Source: Marmoricola sp. URHB0036
GTDB lineage: Bacteria > Actinomycetota > Actinomycetes > Propionibacteriales > Nocardioidaceae
Reading direction: 5' to 3'
NCBI RefSeq assembly: GCF_000426045.1
Contig: NZ_AUEP01000009.1
Coordinates: forward strand, 186,001-250,000
DNA length: 64,000 nt
The translations under genes were made by a program, and so were the position numbers. The notes below the pieces were generated by a model. The model was not told the DNA's origin and searched no databases. It saw nothing but the letters and a program-made list of their open reading frames with translations. Shown piece after piece: positions 54,691 to 62,865 of the stretch (the stretch's first letter is position 1; each line of letters begins with the position of its first letter).

Positions 54691-55872
54691 TCAGGAAAGC
54701 AGGCGGCGCGGCATCAGCAGGTAGCGGAAGGCGCTGTCCGCGTCGCCCTCGAGTGAGTCCACACCCGAGAGTACGACGGGTTTGGAGGACTGGGTGAAGG
54801 CGAGCTCCACGAACGGCGACTCGATGGCGGTCAACCCGTCGAGGAGGTAGGCCGGGTTGAAGCCGGTCGTGATGTCCTCACCGGTGATGGCGGCCTCCAG
54901 CGACTCGCTGGCCATGGCCTCCTCCCCCGAGCCGGCGTCGAGGGTGAGCACACCGTCGGAGAAGGCGAGCTGGACCGCGGTGTTGCGCTCGGCGACCAGG
55001 GCGACGCGCTTGACCGAGTCGACCAGGGCTGACTTGTCGACTCGGGCCACGGTGAGGTGCTCGCTGGGGAACAGCGAGCGCACCTTGGGGAAGTCGCCGT
55101 CGAGCAGCCGGGTCGTCGTACGACGGATGCCGCCGCCGGCCGACCCCTCGAAGCCGATGATGCCCTCGCCCTGGCCACCCGCACCGGGGTTGGACAGGGC
55201 GATCGCGATCTCGCTGCCGCCGACCAGGGCCTTGGCGGTGTCGGCCAGCACCTTGGCCGGGACCAGCGCGGCCGCGTCGATGTCGGGCGCCGACGGCGAC
55301 CAGGTCAGCTCGCGCTGGGAGAGCCGGAACCGGTCCGTGGCGAGCATCGCGATCGAGTCGCCGTCGAGCTCGACCCGGACACCGGTGAGCACCGGCAGCA
55401 TGTCGTCGCGCCCGGCTGCGGTGACGGCCTGGGCGACGGCGTGGGCGAAGACCGCGCTGCCGACGGTGCCGCGGGTCTCCGGCATCTGCGGGAGGGTCGG
55501 GTAGTCCTCGACCGGCATCGTCTGGAGGCTGAACCGCGCCGAGCCGCAGGTCAGCGTCACCTTGGGTCCGTCGATGGTGAAGTCGACCGGCTTGTTGGGC
55601 AGGCTGCGGCAGATGTCGGCGAGCAGCCGACCCGAGACCAACGCCCGCCCCTCCTCGGTGATGTCGGCGTTGAGCGTGGCCCGGGCCGAGGTCTCGTAGT
55701 CGAAGGTGGACAGCCGCAGTCCCTCGCCCTGGTCACCGGCGCCCTCGTCACCGAGGGTCCCTGCCTCGATGAGCAGGCCGGCGAGCACGGGTGCGCTGGG
55801 TCGGATCGGGAGCGCGCGGGCCGTCCAGGCGACGGCGTCGGCGAGGACGTCACGTTCGACGCGGAACTTCAC
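54691..55872 (-). CDS. dnaN: DNA polymerase III beta sliding clamp
   Basis: A 393-residue clamp with the three repeated domains. Landmarks are KFRVERDVLADAVAWTARAL, LSTFDYETSA, LPVLTGVRVE, LATDRFRLSQRELTW and the C-terminal YLLMPRR. It tethers the replicase to DNA. GTG 55872 (VKFRVERD) is preceded by AGAGGA. The 389-bp gap to dnaA contains DnaA boxes. Confidence 0.96.
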   Translation of the reverse strand: MKFRVERDVLADAVAWTARALPIRPSAPVLAGLLIEAGTLGDEGAGDQGEGLRLSTFDYETSARATLNADITEEGRALVSGRLLADICRSLPNKPVDFTIDGPKVTLTCGSARFSLQTMPVEDYPTLPQMPETRGTVGSAVFAHAVAQAVTAAGRDDMLPVLTGVRVELDGDSIAMLATDRFRLSQRELTWSPSAPDIDAAALVPAKVLADTAKALVGGSEIAIALSNPGAGGQGEGIIGFEGSAGGGIRRTTTRLLDGDFPKVRSLFPSEHLTVARVDKSALVDSVKRVALVAERNTAVQLAFSDGVLTLDAGSGEEAMASESLEAAITGEDITTGFNPAYLLDGLTAIESPFVELAFTQSSKPVVLSGVDSLEGDADSAFRYLLMPRRLLS

Positions 55873-56261
55873 GGATGGTTCCTCTCCATCTCGGTACTGC
55901 GGCTGCGGGGCACGGTGTCGCTGTGCGAGTTGCTGTCCGGTCGCTGAGTGAGCCGGGGTGAGCATCCTGCCACGCGGGAGGTTCTCCACACAGAGTGGAA
56001 CGCACCGGTTGTTGCACGACGAGGAATCAATTGGAATTTCGTCGTAGTAGTAGGGGCGGTGGATTCTGTGGACAACCCTCGAACCCGCAGGTCAGGTGCC
56101 GGAAGTTGTGCCGGGCCGACTGTGGACGGCGCGGCGTGGAATGACACGTTCCTGTGGTTCGCGACGCTCCCTGTGCGGGGCGGGCGCGGACTGTCCACAA
56201 CTAGTCCCGCGGTGGGTCCACCGGAATTGGCCGGTGGAACCACATCTTGCACCGATGTCAT
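55873..56261. other. dnaA-dnaN intergenic region, candidate unwinding part of oriC
   Basis: No gene is supported. DnaA-box-like 9-mers occur at 55982-55990 (TTCTCCACA), 56067-56075 (TGTGGACAA), 56121-56129 (TGTGGACGG) and 56191-56199 (CTGTCCACA). TAGTAGTAG at 56045-56053 lies between an AT-rich patch (56023-56040) and the box at 56067, with a GC-rich spacer. This is the arrangement of a DnaA-trio basal unwinding element. The dnaN promoter must also lie here. Confidence 0.6.
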
Positions 56262-57821
56262 TCAGGACTGTTTCGCCTGCTGCTTGATCCGGGTGGTGAG
56301 CTCGGTGACCTGGTGGAAGACGTTGCGGCGCTCGGCGAGGTCCTTGCGGATCCGGCGGTCGGCGTTCATCACCGTGGTGTGGTCGCGGCCACCGAACTGC
56401 TGGCCGATCTTCGGCAGCGAGAGCTCGGTCAGCTCACGGCACAGGTACATCGCGATCTGACGGGCGGTGACCAGGGCTCGGGTGCGGCTCGGTCCGCACA
56501 GGTCCTCGATCGAGAAGCCGAAGTAGGACGCCGTCTGGGCGATGATCAGGCCGGCCGTCACCTCGGGCTCGCCGCCCTCGGGGATCAGGTCCTTCAGCAC
56601 GATCTCGGCCAGCGTCATGTCGACCTCTTGCTGGTTGATGCTGGCGAAGGCGGTGACCCGGATCAGCGCACCCTCGAGCTCGCGGATGTTGGTCTGGATG
56701 CGCGAGGCGATGAACTCCAGGACGTCGGCCGGTGCCGAGAGGCGGTCGGCGGCCGCCTTCTTGCGCAGGATCGCGATGCGGGTCTCCAGGTCGGGCGGCT
56801 GTACGTCGGTCAGGAGACCCCACTCGAACCGGTTGCGCAGCCGGTCCTCGAGCTGGGTGAGTCGCTTGGGGGGCCGGTCGGAGCTGATCACGATCTGCTT
56901 GTTGGCGTTGTGCAGCGTGTTGAAGGTGTGGAAGAACTCCTCCTGCGTCTGCTGCTTGCCCTCGAGGAACTGGATGTCGTCGACCAGGAGCACGTCGACG
57001 TCGCGGTAGCGGCGCTGGAGCGCGGCGGTGTTGGCGTCCTTGATCGCGTTGATCACGTCGTTGGTGAACGCCTCGGATGAGACGTAACGGATCTTGGCAC
57101 CGGTCCAGAGGTTGCGGACGTAGTGGCCGATCGCGTGCAGCAGGTGGGTCTTGCCGAGTCCGGAGTCGCCGTACACCAGCAGCGGGTTGTAGGCCTTGCC
57201 CGGGGCCTCGGCGACCGCGACGGCTGCGGCGTGGGCGAACCGGTTGGAGGAGCCGATCACGAAGGTCTCGAAGGAGTAGCGCGGGTTCAGCGGGCTGTCC
57301 GGGATGCCGGTCGCCAGGGAGGCAGAGACCATCTTTGTCGACATGTCACCTTGGCGACTTGTCGAGGAGTGACTGTGTCCTCTGGGGGCCTCGTGCGTGG
57401 GTTGCTGGTGGGGATCCGCGGACACCTGTTCGTGCTGGTGCGGGATGCCGGGGGTGTCGTACGGCGACTGCGGTGCGGTGTGGGCCCGGGGCGACTGGGG
57501 ATCCGGCTCTGCGGGCTCGAGGGTCTCGTCGACGCTGACCGCGAGCCGGACCGGCTTGCCGAGCCGATCGCTGAGCGTGTCCTCGATCCGGGTACGCAGC
57601 CGGCCCTCGAGCTGGTTGCGGGTGAACTCGTTGGGCACCGCCACCACCGCGGTGTTCTCCGCGAGCATCAACGGCTTGCTGTGCGCCAGCCAGACCCGCT
57701 GGTTGGGTGGCAGGTTGTCGACGATGCCCGGCCAGAGCACTTCCAGCTGGTTTGCCTGGGGGCTTTCGCCGCCCGAGCTCGTGCCGAATCCTGACGTCGA
57801 ACCTGTGCCCTGTGCGTCCAC
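56262..57821 (-). CDS. dnaA: Chromosomal replication initiator DnaA
   Basis: A 519-residue DnaA. Domain I is at the N-terminus (LWPGIVDNLPPNQRVWLAHS), domain II is a long Pro/Gln/His-rich linker, and the AAA+ domain has Walker A GDSGLGKTH (near 213) and Walker B LLVDDIQFLEG. Domain IV carries the DnaA signature CRELTELSLPKIGQQFGGRD, then HTTVM. It binds TTGTCCACA-type boxes, found on both sides of this gene. GTG 57821 (VDAQGTG) is the preferred start. Confidence 0.96.
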   Translation of the reverse strand: MDAQGTGSTSGFGTSSGGESPQANQLEVLWPGIVDNLPPNQRVWLAHSKPLMLAENTAVVAVPNEFTRNQLEGRLRTRIEDTLSDRLGKPVRLAVSVDETLEPAEPDPQSPRAHTAPQSPYDTPGIPHQHEQVSADPHQQPTHEAPRGHSHSSTSRQGDMSTKMVSASLATGIPDSPLNPRYSFETFVIGSSNRFAHAAAVAVAEAPGKAYNPLLVYGDSGLGKTHLLHAIGHYVRNLWTGAKIRYVSSEAFTNDVINAIKDANTAALQRRYRDVDVLLVDDIQFLEGKQQTQEEFFHTFNTLHNANKQIVISSDRPPKRLTQLEDRLRNRFEWGLLTDVQPPDLETRIAILRKKAAADRLSAPADVLEFIASRIQTNIRELEGALIRVTAFASINQQEVDMTLAEIVLKDLIPEGGEPEVTAGLIIAQTASYFGFSIEDLCGPSRTRALVTARQIAMYLCRELTELSLPKIGQQFGGRDHTTVMNADRRIRKDLAERRNVFHQVTELTTRIKQQAKQS

Positions 57822-58405
57822 GCCCCGTCGCGCTCCCTGTTCTCGGTTGCTGCCTTGTTGCTGGCCTGGGGACGTTACCCCGACTGCTCCACACCTTTGT
57901 CCACAGGTTGTGCAATGTCGAAGGATGTCCCACATGGGGTTCCCACGCCCGACTCCCGTCCTGGCTCCCGTGCCACCCACCCGGCCAGTCCCTCAGGTCA
58001 CGTTGCCGACGAACCGTGTGATGCGCCGTCCCCGGAAGGAGAAATCGCGCGCGATGTGGGGGCTACTCGGAGCATGGACGCTAATACTCCGGCACCTGTG
58101 GAGCAACCAGTTGTCCACAGGTTCCGGACCAGTTGTCCCCAGGTTGCGGCGTGTCGTGTGAAGACACGCAGGCGGCGTGCCACGCTGCCCTCTTCGCGGC
58201 CGAATTGACCCTGTCAGCGCGCACCACGTACCGTTGGCAGGTCTGCACCGGCGTCGACCGGTGCCGCATGTCCATGACAGTTCTTCCTTCGGGTCAATTC
58301 ATGGGCGAGCGGTGCCAGTTGACCCACAACTGGCGTTCGATGTCACGCTCGACCCGACCCGGTGACCGGACTGTTGTACCCAGCCCCTCGAGTGGAGTGA
58401 ATACG
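57822..58405. other. dnaA-rpmH intergenic region with DnaA boxes (oriC-associated)
   Basis: This 584-bp gap has no supported gene. DnaA boxes are at 57897-57905 and 58111-58119 (both TTGTCCACA), with weaker ones at 58097-58105 (TGTGGAGCA) and 58133-58141 (TTGTCCCCA). The divergent promoters of dnaA and rpmH must lie here. With the dnaA-dnaN gap it forms a bipartite origin region. Confidence 0.65.
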
Positions 58406-58543
58406 TTGAGCAAGCGCACGTTCCAGCCGAACAACCGGCGCCGGCACAAGACCCACGGCTTCCGGCTGCGCATGCGCACCCGCGCCGGCCGCGCCATCCT
58501 GTCCAGCCGCCGTCGCAAGGGCCGCAACCGCCTCGCCGCCTGA
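58406..58543 (+). CDS. rpmH: 50S ribosomal protein L34
   Basis: A 45-residue basic protein ([20 protein letters not shown], then [20 protein letters not shown]), matching bacterial L34 along its whole length. The start is TTG 58406, eight bases after GGAG; a GTG three codons earlier is possible. It heads the rpmH-rnpA-yidD-yidC-jag-rsmG-parA-parB series on the opposite strand to dnaA. Confidence 0.96.
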   Translation: MSKRTFQPNNRRRHKTHGFRLRMRTRAGRAILSSRRRKGRNRLAA

Positions 58544-58566
58544 GGCCGGGGTCTGAGCACACGCTC

Positions 58567-58959
58567 ATGCTCTCCTCCGGCAACCGCCTGACCTCGCCTG
58601 TTCACTTCCGCGAGGTCGTACGCCGCGGCCGACGCCGCGGCGGTGACCTCCTGGTCGTCCATCTCTGGGCCTCGACGAGTGCTCCCCTGCCCGGGAACGC
58701 ACCGGCCGGGCCACGGGTGGGCTTCGTCGTCTCCAAGGCCGTGGGACCGGCCGTCACGCGCAACCTCGTGAAGCGACGCCTGCGGCACCTGTGCCGCGAC
58801 CGGATCGCGACCTTGCCTGCAGGGAGCATGCTGGTGGTCCGAGCCCTGCCGGCAGCGGCGAACGCCGGCTACGACGACCTCGCACGGGAGCTGGACCGCT
58901 GTCTGGCTCAGGTGGGCGCCACGAAGAATCTTTCGGCGAAAGCGGGGATCAGCCGATGA
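58567..58959 (+). CDS. rnpA: Ribonuclease P protein component
   Basis: A 130-residue basic protein. The N-terminus [20 protein letters not shown] and the RNA-binding signature [20 protein letters not shown] are those of RnpA. It helps RNase P RNA process tRNA 5' ends. The stop overlaps the yidD start (ATGA). Confidence 0.95.
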   Translation: MLSSGNRLTSPVHFREVVRRGRRRGGDLLVVHLWASTSAPLPGNAPAGPRVGFVVSKAVGPAVTRNLVKRRLRHLCRDRIATLPAGSMLVVRALPAAANAGYDDLARELDRCLAQVGATKNLSAKAGISR

Positions 58960-59192
58960 AGTTCCTGCTGATCTGGCTTTTGCGCGGATATCGTTTCGCG
59001 ATCAGTCCGCTCTACGGTCAGGTGTGTCGCTACCACCCGACCTGCTCCGCCTACGCTCTCGAGGCCATCACCGTGCACGGCAGTCTCAAGGGCAGCTGGC
59101 TCGCCGTACGCCGGCTGCTGCGTTGTCACCCGTGGGCCCTGGGTGGCTACGACCCCGTTCCACCCCACTCGAAGATGACCCAAGGAGTCTGA
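58956..59192 (+). CDS. yidD: Membrane protein insertion efficiency factor YidD
   Basis: A 78-residue protein with an amphipathic N-terminus ([18 protein letters not shown]), the cysteine motif [15 protein letters not shown], a conserved [18 protein letters not shown], and a short tail. It matches YidD, which assists membrane insertion together with the downstream YidC. It overlaps rnpA by four bases and abuts yidC. Confidence 0.95.
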   Translation: MKFLLIWLLRGYRFAISPLYGQVCRYHPTCSAYALEAITVHGSLKGSWLAVRRLLRCHPWALGGYDPVPPHSKMTQGV

Positions 59193-60191
59193 GTGCAGTT
59201 CCTCAAGGACATCGGCGGCTTCATCCTCACCCCGCTGTACTTCCTCGTCAGCGCGGTCCTGCTGTTCTGGCACGGCGTCTTCGAGCCGATCGCGGGGTCC
59301 GCCTCGTGGGCCCTGGGGATCATCGGCCTCACGCTGACGATCCGGGCGGCGATGATCCCGTTGTTCGTCAAGCAGATCAAGAGCAGCCGCAACATGCAGC
59401 TGCTGCAGCCGCACGTCAAGGAGCTGCAGAAGAAGTACGGTCACGACCGGGAGCGTCTCGCCCAGGAGACGATGAAGCTCTACCGGGAGTCGAAGACCAA
59501 CCCGTTGGCCTCGTGCCTGCCGCTGATCATCCAGATGCCGTTCTTCCTGGCGCTCTTCCGACTGATCGACCAGGCGGCCAAGAACGGCTCGGGCCGCGGC
59601 CTGCTGACCGACGAGCAGGCCCGGGAGCTCCGTGACGCGGAGATCTTCGGGGTCAAGATCTCCTCGTCCTTCACCAGCGCCGACGGGGACCACCGGGTCC
59701 AGATCCTGGCCGCGATCCTGGTCGTCGCCATGACGGTCACGACGTTCCTGACCCAGCGCCAGCTGATGAGCAAGAACATGCCGGCCGACGCGCTCAGCGG
59801 CCCCTACGCCCAGCAGCAGAAGCTGCTCCTCTACGTGCTGCCCCTGGTCTTCGCCGTGGGTGGCATCGCCTTCCCCATCGGTGTCCTCCTGTACTGGACC
59901 ACCTCCAACCTGTGGACGATGGGCCAGCAGTTCTACGTGATCCGCAACAACCCGGCTCCCAACACCGAGGCGGCGCGGGCCAAGGCCCAGCGCGACGCGG
60001 AGAAGCGCAAGCGCAAGGGCCTTCCCGAGGTCGACAGCGCGGGCAACGTCAAGGCCGAGGCCGAGCCGGAGCCCGAGCGCCCCGCTCCCCGCGCACAGCC
60101 GAAGAAGCAGACCCGGTCGCAACGCAAGAAGGGCGGCGGTGGCGGCGGCAAGCCCGCCCCGGGCAAGCCCAGCGGCCCCCAGAACCAGTAG
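59193..60191 (+). CDS. yidC: YidC/Oxa1-family membrane protein insertase
   Basis: A 332-residue insertase of the short Gram-positive type. The hydrophobic N-terminal helix (GGFILTPLYFLVSAVLLFWH) is followed by further helices with SWALGIIGLTLTIRAAMIPL and NPLASCLPLIIQMPFFLALF. A C-terminal pair is LYVLPLVFAVGGIAFPIGVL and LYWTTSNLWTMGQQF. A basic tail (KRKRKGLP, then SQRKKGGGGGGK) probably binds ribosomes. Start GTG 59193 directly follows the yidD stop. Confidence 0.95.
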   Translation: MQFLKDIGGFILTPLYFLVSAVLLFWHGVFEPIAGSASWALGIIGLTLTIRAAMIPLFVKQIKSSRNMQLLQPHVKELQKKYGHDRERLAQETMKLYRESKTNPLASCLPLIIQMPFFLALFRLIDQAAKNGSGRGLLTDEQARELRDAEIFGVKISSSFTSADGDHRVQILAAILVVAMTVTTFLTQRQLMSKNMPADALSGPYAQQQKLLLYVLPLVFAVGGIAFPIGVLLYWTTSNLWTMGQQFYVIRNNPAPNTEAARAKAQRDAEKRKRKGLPEVDSAGNVKAEAEPEPERPAPRAQPKKQTRSQRKKGGGGGGKPAPGKPSGPQNQ

Positions 60192-60225
60192 CAGCACCAC
60201 CCCCGAGCAGAGTGGGAGAACACCC

Positions 60226-60954
60226 ATGAGTGAACAGCCAGTGCACGACACCACCGACGAGACCGAGGATCTCGCGAGCGAAGAGGCCGTCGAGCAGACG
60301 CCCGAGGCTCCCGAGGACACGGTCGACACCGACGAGGTGGCCACCGCGACCGAGCCGGTCGAGGACACCGCCGACGCCGCCGACGCCGCCGATGAGGCGG
60401 ACGATGAGGCGGACGACGACGCGGACGACGACGCGGACGAGGAAGACGCGGACGACGCCGAGGACGGCGACGACGCCGAGAGTGACCGGCCCACCCGCCG
60501 TGCCCGCCTGGAGCAGGAGGGCGAGATCGCGGCCGACTACCTCGAGGAGCTGCTGGAGATCGCGGACCTCGATGGCGACCTCGACATGGACGTCGAGGGT
60601 GACCGGGCCACCGTGTCCATCGTCGGGGCCAACCTCCCCCAGCTGGTCGGCGACCAGGGCGAGGTGCTCGAGGCGCTGCAGGAGCTCACCCGGCTGGCGG
60701 TCTACCGGGAGACGGGCGAGCGCTCGCGGCTGATGCTCGACGTGAGCGGGCATCGCGCGGGTCGACGTACGGCGCTGGAGGAGCAGGCCGCCGAGATCGT
60801 CGCCCAGGTCAAGGAATCCGGCGAGCAGGCCTCCCTGGAGCCGATGTCTCCCTTCGAGCGCAAGGTCGTCCACGACGTCGTCGCCGCGGCCGGGCTGAAG
60901 TCGGAGTCCGAAGGTGCCGAGCCGCGCCGGTACGTCGTGGTGCTCCCCAGCTGA
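60226..60954 (+). CDS. jag: Jag/KhpB-like RNA-binding protein (KH and R3H domains)
   Basis: A 242-residue protein. Residues 1-90 are an extremely acidic, repetitive Asp/Glu/Ala stretch. The KH domain (AADYLEELLEIADLDGDLDM through LTRLAVYRETGERSRLMLDV) and the R3H domain (MSPFERKVVHDVVAAAGLKS, then EGAEPRRYVVVLP) follow. Jag/KhpB binds RNA and affects cell elongation in Gram-positives. It lies in its conserved place between yidC and rsmG. Confidence 0.92.
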   Translation: MSEQPVHDTTDETEDLASEEAVEQTPEAPEDTVDTDEVATATEPVEDTADAADAADEADDEADDDADDDADEEDADDAEDGDDAESDRPTRRARLEQEGEIAADYLEELLEIADLDGDLDMDVEGDRATVSIVGANLPQLVGDQGEVLEALQELTRLAVYRETGERSRLMLDVSGHRAGRRTALEEQAAEIVAQVKESGEQASLEPMSPFERKVVHDVVAAAGLKSESEGAEPRRYVVVLPS

Positions 60955-60964
60955 CCCCAGTCCC

Positions 60965-61621
60965 GTGACTGAGCATGTTTCACGTGAAACACCTCCCGCG
61001 CCGCCCAGCGCACGGGAGGTGTTTTCACGTGCGTTGCCGACGGCGGAGGCGTTCGCCGACCTGCTGACCACCGAGGCCACCGTGCGGGGACTGATCGGCC
61101 CGCGGGAAGTGCCCCGCCTCTGGGAGCGGCACCTGTTGAACTGTGCCGTGGTCACCGACCTGACGCCCGAGGGCAGCTCGGTGTGCGACATCGGGAGCGG
61201 CGCCGGCCTGCCCGGAATCGTGCTCGCGATCCGTCGTCCGGATCTTTCTGTGACTTTGTTGGAGCCACTGCTGCGTCGCACCACGTTTCTGGAGCTCGCC
61301 GTGTCAAGAATGGAGCTGGACAACGTGGCCGTCCATCGGGGACGGGCCGAGGAGATGCACGGTGACTCAGAATGGGCCGGGGGGTTCGACGTGGTGACAT
61401 CACGAGCGGTGGCACCGATGGAGCGGCTCGCGGGGTGGTCACTTCCCCTCGTCCGCTCGGGCGGACTGTTCCTGGCCATGAAGGGCTCCTCCGCCCAGCA
61501 GGAGCTCGACGCCTCCGCGCGAGCGCTGCGACGCCTCGGCGGCACGTCGGCGCAGGTGCTGACGCTGGGTGAGCAGTGGCTCACCCCGCCGGTGACCGTG
61601 GTCAGCGTGCGGGCGCGATGA
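60965..61621 (+). CDS. rsmG: 16S rRNA (guanine-N7) methyltransferase RsmG/GidB
   Basis: A 218-residue methyltransferase with RGLIGPREVPRLWERHLLNC, the AdoMet-binding VCDIGSGAGLPGIVLA, LLEPLLRRTTFL and TSRAVAPMERLAGW. It methylates G527 of 16S rRNA. GTG 60965 is the likely start; codons 5-9 (VSRET) are the translation of a perfect parS site. The stop overlaps a possible early parA start. Confidence 0.93.
   Translation: MTEHVSRETPPAPPSAREVFSRALPTAEAFADLLTTEATVRGLIGPREVPRLWERHLLNCAVVTDLTPEGSSVCDIGSGAGLPGIVLAIRRPDLSVTLLEPLLRRTTFLELAVSRMELDNVAVHRGRAEEMHGDSEWAGGFDVVTSRAVAPMERLAGWSLPLVRSGGLFLAMKGSSAQQELDASARALRRLGGTSAQVLTLGEQWLTPPVTVVSVRAR
60976..60991. promoter_or_regulatory. parS site 1
   Basis: TGTTTCACGTGAAACA is the perfect 16-bp parS palindrome, the ParB loading site. 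It overlaps the first codons of rsmG, about 1.9 kb before parB. Confidence 0.95.
60981..61031 (+). terminator. Large hairpin built on parS at the start of rsmG
   Basis: CACGTGAAACACCTCCCG (60981-60998) pairs with CGGGAGGTG TTTT CACGTG (61013-61031) apart from one bulged base. In RNA the inner stem AAACACCTCCCG/CGGGAGGTGTTT is followed by T, resembling an intrinsic terminator or attenuator between jag and rsmG, although it lies inside the rsmG coding region. Confidence 0.4.
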
Positions 61622-61788
61622 GCGCCGAAACCGGGGTTGACCAGCACCGAATGGGCTGGGCGCGTCGTGCCCGCCGAAAGTTATCCACCGGTCAGCAGTG
61701 GCCGCCGGAGCGTAGCAATCCACAGACGGAGCCCGGTTATCCACAGGGCGAGTCCGTTTCACGTGAAACAGAGCACAAGGACAGCGTC
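61622..61788. promoter_or_regulatory. parA leader with DnaA boxes and parS site 2
   Basis: This leader holds TTATCCACC (61681-61689), the consensus DnaA box TTATCCACA (61737-61745) and CGTTTCACGTGAAACA (61755-61770), a parS with one mismatch at the first base. The frame is open through it, but the density of sites suggests that it is a regulatory leader rather than coding. Confidence 0.75.
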
Positions 61789-62865
61789 GTGAACCAGACA
61801 GGCAATCCAGTCGACACCGCACCCACCACGAGCAGCCCCACGGCTCCCACCGGCCCCACCGGTGCGCAGCCGTTGCCCGCACAGGCGGTGCCGCGTCCCC
61901 GGGTGCGCACCGCGGCGGAGCTCGCGGAGGAGCCGCCGACCTACGACGAGTCCACGCCGATGGCCCGCGCAGTGGCCCAGCAGCTGCTGGTGCGACAGAG
62001 CGTGCCCCAGGGCTCGCCCCTCCCGCGGCCGGACCACACCCGGGTGATGGTGGTGGCCAACCAGAAGGGCGGCGTCGGCAAGACCACCACGGCAGTGAAC
62101 ATGGCCGCCGCGCTCGCCCAGCACGGGCTGCGGGTGCTGGTCCTGGACCTCGACCCGCAAGGAAATGCGTCGACCGCACTCGCGGTCGAGCACGGTCGCG
62201 GCACCTTGTCGACCTACGACGTGCTGGTCGACGGGGTCGCGCTCGCGGACGTGATCCAGCCCCACCCCGAGCTGGCGAACCTGTTCGTCGCGCCGGCCAC
62301 GATCGACCTGGCCGGCGCCGAGATCGAGCTGGTCAGCGTGGTGGCGCGGGAGAACCGCCTGCGTCGGGCCCTCACCGCCCACCCCCTGGTGAACGGCCAG
62401 GGCGACGACCAGACCGACGAGCGCTACGACTACGTGCTCATCGACTGTCCGCCCTCGTTGGGCCTGCTCACCCTGAACGCGTTGGTTGCCGGAGCGGAGA
62501 TGCTGATCCCGATCCAGGCGGAGTACTACGCCCTCGAGGGCCTCGGGCAGCTGCTCGAGACGGTGGAGATGGTGCGCACGCACCTCAACCAGGACCTCGA
62601 GGTCAGCACGATCCTGATCACGATGTACGACTCGCGCACCAACCTGGCCGCCGGGGTGGCGGCCGAGGTGCGGGGCCACTTCTCCGGCCAGGTGCTCAAG
62701 ACCACGATCCCGCGCTCGGTACGGGTCTCCGAGGCACCGAGCTACGGCCAGAGCGTGATGACCTACGACCCGGGTTCCCCGGGTGCACTGAGCTATCTCG
62801 AAGCCGCCCGCGAGCTGGCCCGCCGTGGTGCCGGCGCAGGCACCCACCAGGAAGGATCCCGATGA
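61789..62865 (+). CDS. parA: Chromosome-partitioning ATPase ParA
   Basis: A 358-residue ParA/Soj. A Pro/Thr-rich N-terminal tail (about 1-85) is followed by the deviant Walker A KGGVGKTT (93-100), LDLDPQGNAST and Walker B YVLIDCPPSLGLL. It drives origin segregation with ParB bound to parS. GTG 61789 has AAGGA 7 bp upstream. An alternative ATG at 61618, overlapping the rsmG stop, would add 57 residues encoded by DnaA-box and parS DNA, so it is less likely. Confidence 0.92.
   Translation: MNQTGNPVDTAPTTSSPTAPTGPTGAQPLPAQAVPRPRVRTAAELAEEPPTYDESTPMARAVAQQLLVRQSVPQGSPLPRPDHTRVMVVANQKGGVGKTTTAVNMAAALAQHGLRVLVLDLDPQGNASTALAVEHGRGTLSTYDVLVDGVALADVIQPHPELANLFVAPATIDLAGAEIELVSVVARENRLRRALTAHPLVNGQGDDQTDERYDYVLIDCPPSLGLLTLNALVAGAEMLIPIQAEYYALEGLGQLLETVEMVRTHLNQDLEVSTILITMYDSRTNLAAGVAAEVRGHFSGQVLKTTIPRSVRVSEAPSYGQSVMTYDPGSPGALSYLEAARELARRGAGAGTHQEGSR

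Noticed and set aside
61014-61031. A third parS site in early rsmG
   Set aside because: GTTTTCACGTGC breaks the palindrome. It pairs with the real parS as a hairpin arm but is not itself a parS.
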